DNA of 10,028 bases, from contig JAJCYL010000155.1 in the NCBI GenBank assembly GCA_029262955.1, positions 1 to 10,028 on the forward strand. Reading direction: 5' to 3'. This DNA is from Cytophagales bacterium. Lineage in GTDB: Bacteria; Bacteroidota; Bacteroidia; Cytophagales; Cyclobacteriaceae. The notes beneath the pieces are model-generated. The model made no database searches, had not been told where the DNA came from, and saw nothing but the letters and a program-made list of their open reading frames with translations. Below are positions 7,168 to 10,028 of this stretch, piece after piece (the stretch's first letter is position 1; each line of letters opens with the position of its first letter). The position numbers were made by a program, and so were the translations under genes.

Positions 7168-7619
7168 TGAGGAGTTTTCTAGTCCTTCTTTGCGTTTTCA
7201 TAATTCACGTGGCAAGTGCCCAGAGTGGATGGAAAATGATTTATCAGAACGATGAAAAAGGCAAAGCTGTCTCGGGTGATATCAATAACCTCATTGAAGC
7301 CATTAGAGCTGGCAAGCCCGTTAGATTTGGCTGGAAGGCTTTCCATGATGGAAATCCTGAAGACAAGGTAGAACATGTGGTTGAAGGCAGGTTTACTACG
7401 ATCATGTCTGACAAGGTCGTTTTTGTACAAAGTGTAGAAATAAACGCCCAGGCTCCAAATTTTGAAACTGAGGAGCTTTTATTAAGAGAAAACATGACCA
7501 TGGTATTTATTGCCAGCAGCAATGGTCAATCAGAGTATTTGTTCACTAATTCTATTACTGGTGAAGTTGAGAGACATAACCAAATCCCGAAGGCATTTGA
7601 TTGGTATGTGTTCAACTGA
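7167..7619 (+). CDS. Small secreted protein of unknown function, translationally coupled to the S9 peptidase
   Basis: This encodes 150 residues. The start is a GTG that shares its G with the TAG stop of the upstream peptidase (TAGTG), a layout typical of coupled translation. The GTG is supported because the reading frame then gives a good type I signal peptide (MRSFLVLLCVFIIHVASA) with Gln19 at +1. The next methionine, in KMIYQNDEKG, would lose that peptide. The mature part is about 132 residues with no membrane segment and no cysteine. A conserved-looking stretch, LIEAIRAGKPVRFGW (42-56), suggests a small alpha/beta domain, and the C-terminus (KAFDWYVFN) is aromatic. I do not recognise the family. 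Position suggests a secreted partner or accessory of the peptidase, but this is inference from gene order only. It is followed by 45 bp and then the stop of a convergent gene. Confidence 0.8.
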   Translation: MRSFLVLLCVFIIHVASAQSGWKMIYQNDEKGKAVSGDINNLIEAIRAGKPVRFGWKAFHDGNPEDKVEHVVEGRFTTIMSDKVVFVQSVEINAQAPNFETEELLLRENMTMVFIASSNGQSEYLFTNSITGEVERHNQIPKAFDWYVFN

Positions 7620-7664
7620 CCGGCTTCACTAAATTGATTAAAACCTTGATTTTTAAACTATTCT

Positions 7665-8963
7665 TCAAAAGGCAACCCCTACCAAGAACTGAAAGTTGAT
7701 AAGATTCGACTTAATAGATGATAGCTGGTTACTTTTAGTAATTCCGGTAGTATACTCAAATCGGCCCTCTCCAAATACACTCATTTTTGGTGAAATAGTC
7801 TTCATCAAGCCCAAACCAAACCAAAAAGCAAAGTGATTAGAACTGAAATCAATTACTTCCTCCTCTATTAGTTCAAACCCATCATCAAAGGTTCTCTCAC
7901 TCATTCTTGAAGATGAGGTGTTTAAGTGAATTGTATTAGAAACGCCAAAACTACCATATGGAGATAAAGAATTGTCTGAAAAAAGATAAGTTAATCCTAT
8001 CGGAATTTTCAATTGCGTTAATTTGATCGAAACTTCAGTCTCCTCAAAATAAGGAGACCTCTGGATTGAGCTTCTCGACATGTAGTTGGCTGATAAATAT
8101 AGGATACTTGTAGTGATGGCTAGCTGTTTACTTTTGTGAGGAAAGCTTATACGCAATGATGGCCCCCCCATAATGGAGTTTTCCCTCACAAAATCTGCAT
8201 CTAAAAAATAGTTATCGATTATATCTGACCTGAGGTTGGCAACTGAAGAGTTTAATCCAATAATGAGGCCAGGAGCTAACCTGGTTTTGGATTCTAATTT
8301 TTTCTTTTCTTCGGTGGAAAGTTCGACAAATGCCTTACACTGTTCATTATAATCTTCAAAATAGTTGATCAATGCAAACTTTTCGAATTCGGGAAGATCT
8401 TCGACCTTTCGTCTTGGATCACAATTCACGTATTTTAACAGTTGCTGTTGATATTTCTTATTCTCCGCGGCATAATCAGGACCCACATAAAAAGCATGCC
8501 TCCCTAAAAAATATCTTTTATACAATAGTTGACCAATGGTATCTTCATCTACGTTGAAGAATAGTTTAGTAATTCCTTCGGAGTAACTCGAATAAAGGTT
8601 AGCCCTTCCAGTGACTAAGGGTTTAAGCAAAAGGGTTTTTTTCTCAAAGACGAATTTGGCCCCTGGAGATTTAGCTCTCTCCGCTTTTAGTGCACTAATT
8701 CTATTACTAGAGTTATCAATTTTAACAGTTGCAACTATATAAGACTTTTTCTTATCCAGGTAAACTTCTCTTAACTGACTCAATTGAATTGATTTTGGAT
8801 CGTCTGACTTATTAAATCTGTAAGATAGATTTTGAAGGTTTCGTTTTCTTGAAAATGGATCAATGTAACAATCAACTTTTTCTCCCGAGCTAGTCACGAA
8901 ATAGCTTTGGGGTTGACTAATGCATTCAATGGAAACGACAAGTAGTAAAACTATGATTCTCAT
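7665..8963 (-). CDS. Outer-membrane beta-barrel protein (PorT-like) with a Bacteroidota-specific N-terminal domain
   Basis: This encodes 432 residues from the ATG at 8961-8963. A TTG two codons upstream also keeps the frame open, but the ATG directly begins the signal peptide (MRIIVLLLVVSIECIS, then Gln17). Residues about 20-220 form a soluble domain. YFVTSSGEKVDCYID near its start, then ANLYSSYSEGITKLFF (121-136), LLYKRY (146-151), Cys181 and YNEQCKA match the pattern of a common uncharacterised Bacteroidota family. The C-terminal half (about 230-432) has alternating hydrophobic and aromatic beta-strands and ends in Val-Gly-Val-Ala-Phe, as expected of an outer-membrane barrel of the porin/PorT type. 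The role is unknown; structural, adhesive or sensing functions are all possible. It is convergent with the small secreted-protein gene, and on the same strand as, but 87 bp from, the next barrel-like gene. A decayed repeat lies in that gap. No promoter match was found upstream. Confidence 0.83.
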   Translation of the reverse strand: MRIIVLLLVVSIECISQPQSYFVTSSGEKVDCYIDPFSRKRNLQNLSYRFNKSDDPKSIQLSQLREVYLDKKKSYIVATVKIDNSSNRISALKAERAKSPGAKFVFEKKTLLLKPLVTGRANLYSSYSEGITKLFFNVDEDTIGQLLYKRYFLGRHAFYVGPDYAAENKKYQQQLLKYVNCDPRRKVEDLPEFEKFALINYFEDYNEQCKAFVELSTEEKKKLESKTRLAPGLIIGLNSSVANLRSDIIDNYFLDADFVRENSIMGGPSLRISFPHKSKQLAITTSILYLSANYMSRSSIQRSPYFEETEVSIKLTQLKIPIGLTYLFSDNSLSPYGSFGVSNTIHLNTSSSRMSERTFDDGFELIEEEVIDFSSNHFAFWFGLGLMKTISPKMSVFGEGRFEYTTGITKSNQLSSIKSNLINFQFLVGVAF

Positions 8964-9012
8964 CTTCAATTAAGGGTTTGAGGGATGAAATTAATAAGTT
9001 ATGAGCGATTAT

Positions 9013-9051
9013 ATACTGGTAATGGGAAGTATGTTTGACTAGTTACAGGCC
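9013..9051. repeat. Decayed fragment of the 122-bp intergenic repeat, hairpin arms missing
   Basis: Positions 9013-9030 match 481-498, the junction between array units 4 and 5, at 17 of 18 bases (atactggtaatgggaagt against atactagtaatgggaagt). Right after it, 9033-9051 (gtttgactagttacaggcc) aligns with small indels to the unit segment gtttctagttgacaggcc at 441-458. In an intact unit these two segments are about 65 bp apart and separated by the left hairpin arm and loop. Here that middle and the right arm are absent. The fragment has the same orientation as the array and ends at the stop codon of the small barrel-like gene (9051-9053). Confidence 0.6.
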
Positions 9052-9470
9052 TATGTCCCTCCCAAATAAAATCTAAACCCCGTCTCAATAATTAATCCAT
9101 TAGAATAGATAGGTTCTCCGGGCGATAGGTCCGATTTAGCTCCTCCTTCAGCATAGGTGCACACAAAGCCTCCCATCTCACCCGCAGTCGTTAATAGTCC
9201 CAAAGAAAAATTAGAATACGATGACCAAACAGTTTTACTTTGATCCAAATGCTGATGAAACATCAAATTGCCTCTGAAGCGGAGTGCCATAGAGGCAGAT
9301 GAAAAATAAGGGCTTGTAACGTTGAGGCCAATTCCGAAATCGTTCTGGTACTGACCTAATTGACCTCCAATACTCATTTTTTTGTTAAGCTCATCTTCTT
9401 GTCCTTTTACAAGAAATGATGAGCTCATGGTAATAAGAATTACAGTCAAAAGGCGAGAGACGTTTTTCAT
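9051..9470 (-). CDS. Small secreted beta-barrel-like outer-membrane protein, possibly internally shortened
   Basis: This encodes 139 residues from the ATG at 9468-9470. An in-frame ATG 15 bp upstream (9483-9485) adds only MRINC and is less likely to be the start. A signal peptide (MKNVSRLLTVILITMSSSFLVKG) precedes Gln24. The mature part (SIGGQLGQYQNDFGIGLNVTSP, 33-54) and the strands that follow (RFRGNLMFHQHL, 64-75; SNFSLGLLTTAGEMGGF, 86-102) look like amphipathic barrel strands. The last strand is IYSNGLIIETGFRFYLGG (121-138). About 115 mature residues are few for a complete 8-strand barrel. From memory, related Bacteroidota proteins carry extra residues between the equivalents of YAEGG (106-110) and AKSDLSPGEPIYSNG (111-125), so an in-frame internal deletion is possible. 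The gene abuts a decayed repeat at its 3' end and is divergent from the DPP IV-like gene. Function is unknown. Confidence 0.72.
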   Translation of the reverse strand: MKNVSRLLTVILITMSSSFLVKGQEDELNKKMSIGGQLGQYQNDFGIGLNVTSPYFSSASMALRFRGNLMFHQHLDQSKTVWSSYSNFSLGLLTTAGEMGGFVCTYAEGGAKSDLSPGEPIYSNGLIIETGFRFYLGGT

Positions 9471-9549
9471 ACAATTAATACGCATGATCTATCCCTAATT
9501 TAATATGTTGCGACATCCCACGAAAGTCTTGATTGTGGCAAATATTCCA

Positions 9550-9579
9550 TTGCCCAAGCCACCACCCTCTGTATATTTG
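9550..9579 (+). promoter_or_regulatory. Bacteroidota-type promoter for the DPP IV-like gene
   Basis: TATATTTG at 9572-9579 is an exact -7 box (TAnnTTTG). TTG at 9550-9552, preceded by A rather than T, is the -33 box, and the 19-nt spacing between them is optimal for the primary sigma factor of Bacteroidota. The ATG of the DPP IV-like gene is at 9602, implying a leader of roughly 15-20 nt. This is the strongest promoter match seen in the window. Confidence 0.65.
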
Positions 9580-9601
9580 AATTCTTTATAAAATTTGAAA
9601 G

Positions 9602-10028
9602 ATGAGATTGAGCCTAATAATAATTTTATACTGCCTTTGTTTACCTCTATCAGCTCAGAAAAAGATCACGGTTGAAGACATATACCAAGGTACATTCCAG
9701 GAAAAATCTGTGGATGAAATCAGATGGATGAAAGATGGACGTTTCTATACCGCTCTTGAAGGGAACCGCATCGTTAAATATGACGTAACCAATGGTGCCG
9801 AAGTGGATGTTTTGGTTAATGGAAACAGTACCGAGCCAACGCTTTCAATTGATGATTACAATTTTTCCTCTGATGAGCAACAAATGCTCATCATGACCGA
9901 TCGCGAAAGTATTTATCGACGTTCTTTTGTCGCTAATTATTACATCTATGACCTCAGCTCGCAACAACTAAAGCAAGTATCAAGTAGTGAAGAGCAATCT
10001 TATGCTACCTTTTCACCAGACGGTAGTA
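9602..10028 (+). CDS. Dipeptidyl-peptidase IV-like S9B peptidase, N-terminal part (runs off the window)
   Basis: An open frame from the ATG at 9602 continues to the window edge (142 complete codons plus one base). A signal peptide (MRLSLIIILYCLCLPLSA) precedes Gln19. The mature start KKITVEDIYQGTF, then a Trp-Met-Lys-Asp-Gly turn (42-46), YDVTNGAEVDVLV (60-72) and YRRSFVANYYIYDL (105-118), is the characteristic opening of the DPP IV N-terminal propeller. A first SPDG blade motif appears at 138-141. The catalytic domain, and so the triad, lies beyond the window and cannot be checked. Family members remove X-Pro or X-Ala dipeptides from peptide N-termini in the periplasm or at the surface; a full-length homologue is about 700-750 residues. 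It has its own promoter and is the third S9-family gene in 10 kb. Confidence 0.9.
   Translation, partial: MRLSLIIILYCLCLPLSAQKKITVEDIYQGTFQEKSVDEIRWMKDGRFYTALEGNRIVKYDVTNGAEVDVLVNGNSTEPTLSIDDYNFSSDEQQMLIMTDRESIYRRSFVANYYIYDLSSQQLKQVSSSEEQSYATFSPDGS

Noticed and set aside
7638..7656. Possible bidirectional terminator: TTAAAA, 7-nt loop, TTTTAA between two convergent genes
   Set aside because: The stem is only six A-T pairs with no G-C base; too weak to call as an intrinsic terminator.

Overview
The window comes from a Bacteroidota genome, probably a marine or environmental member of the Cytophagales (the class-level call is inference). The evidence is AT-rich DNA, weak or absent Shine-Dalgarno sequences, two matches to the Bacteroidota promoter (TTG, 17-23 nt, TAnnTTTG), a lipoprotein with an SDDD surface-export signal, and type I signal peptides that all place glutamine directly after the predicted cleavage site. 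Every gene in the window appears to encode an exported protein.

Layout. Positions 1-538 hold a non-coding tandem array with an exact 122-bp register; each unit carries an imperfect inverted repeat able to fold into a long hairpin. Next comes a small lipoprotein gene with YD-like repeats (622-1500, +), which meets a prolyl-oligopeptidase-family (S9) peptidase gene (1502-3505, -) tail to tail with 1 nt between them. Upstream of that peptidase, on the same strand, is a broken C-terminal remnant of a PhoD-like metallophosphatase (3514-3764, -). It sits directly behind a surface-lipoprotein metzincin-like metalloprotease gene (3765-4817, -). A 334-bp divergent intergenic region follows, with a promoter for the metalloprotease and a short direct repeat. 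On the + strand are a second S9 peptidase (5152-7167) and a small secreted protein of unknown function that starts at GTG and overlaps the peptidase stop by 1 nt (7167-7619). Two minus-strand outer-membrane proteins follow: a PorT-like beta-barrel with an extra N-terminal domain (7665-8963) and a small barrel-like protein (9051-9470). A decayed piece of the 122-bp repeat lies between them. The window ends in a third S9 peptidase, of the dipeptidyl-peptidase IV subfamily (9602 to the edge, +), behind the best promoter in the window.

Taken together this is an envelope and secreted-protein region. Three S9 serine peptidases and one metalloprotease would suit peptide scavenging in the periplasm or at the cell surface, but no SusC/SusD pair or peptide transporter is visible, so the genes may simply be neighbours. 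I saw no mobile-element gene, tRNA, rRNA or CRISPR array. The observations most worth following are the degenerate PhoD-like gene, the array together with its hairpin-less remnant 8.5 kb away, and the surface metalloprotease.
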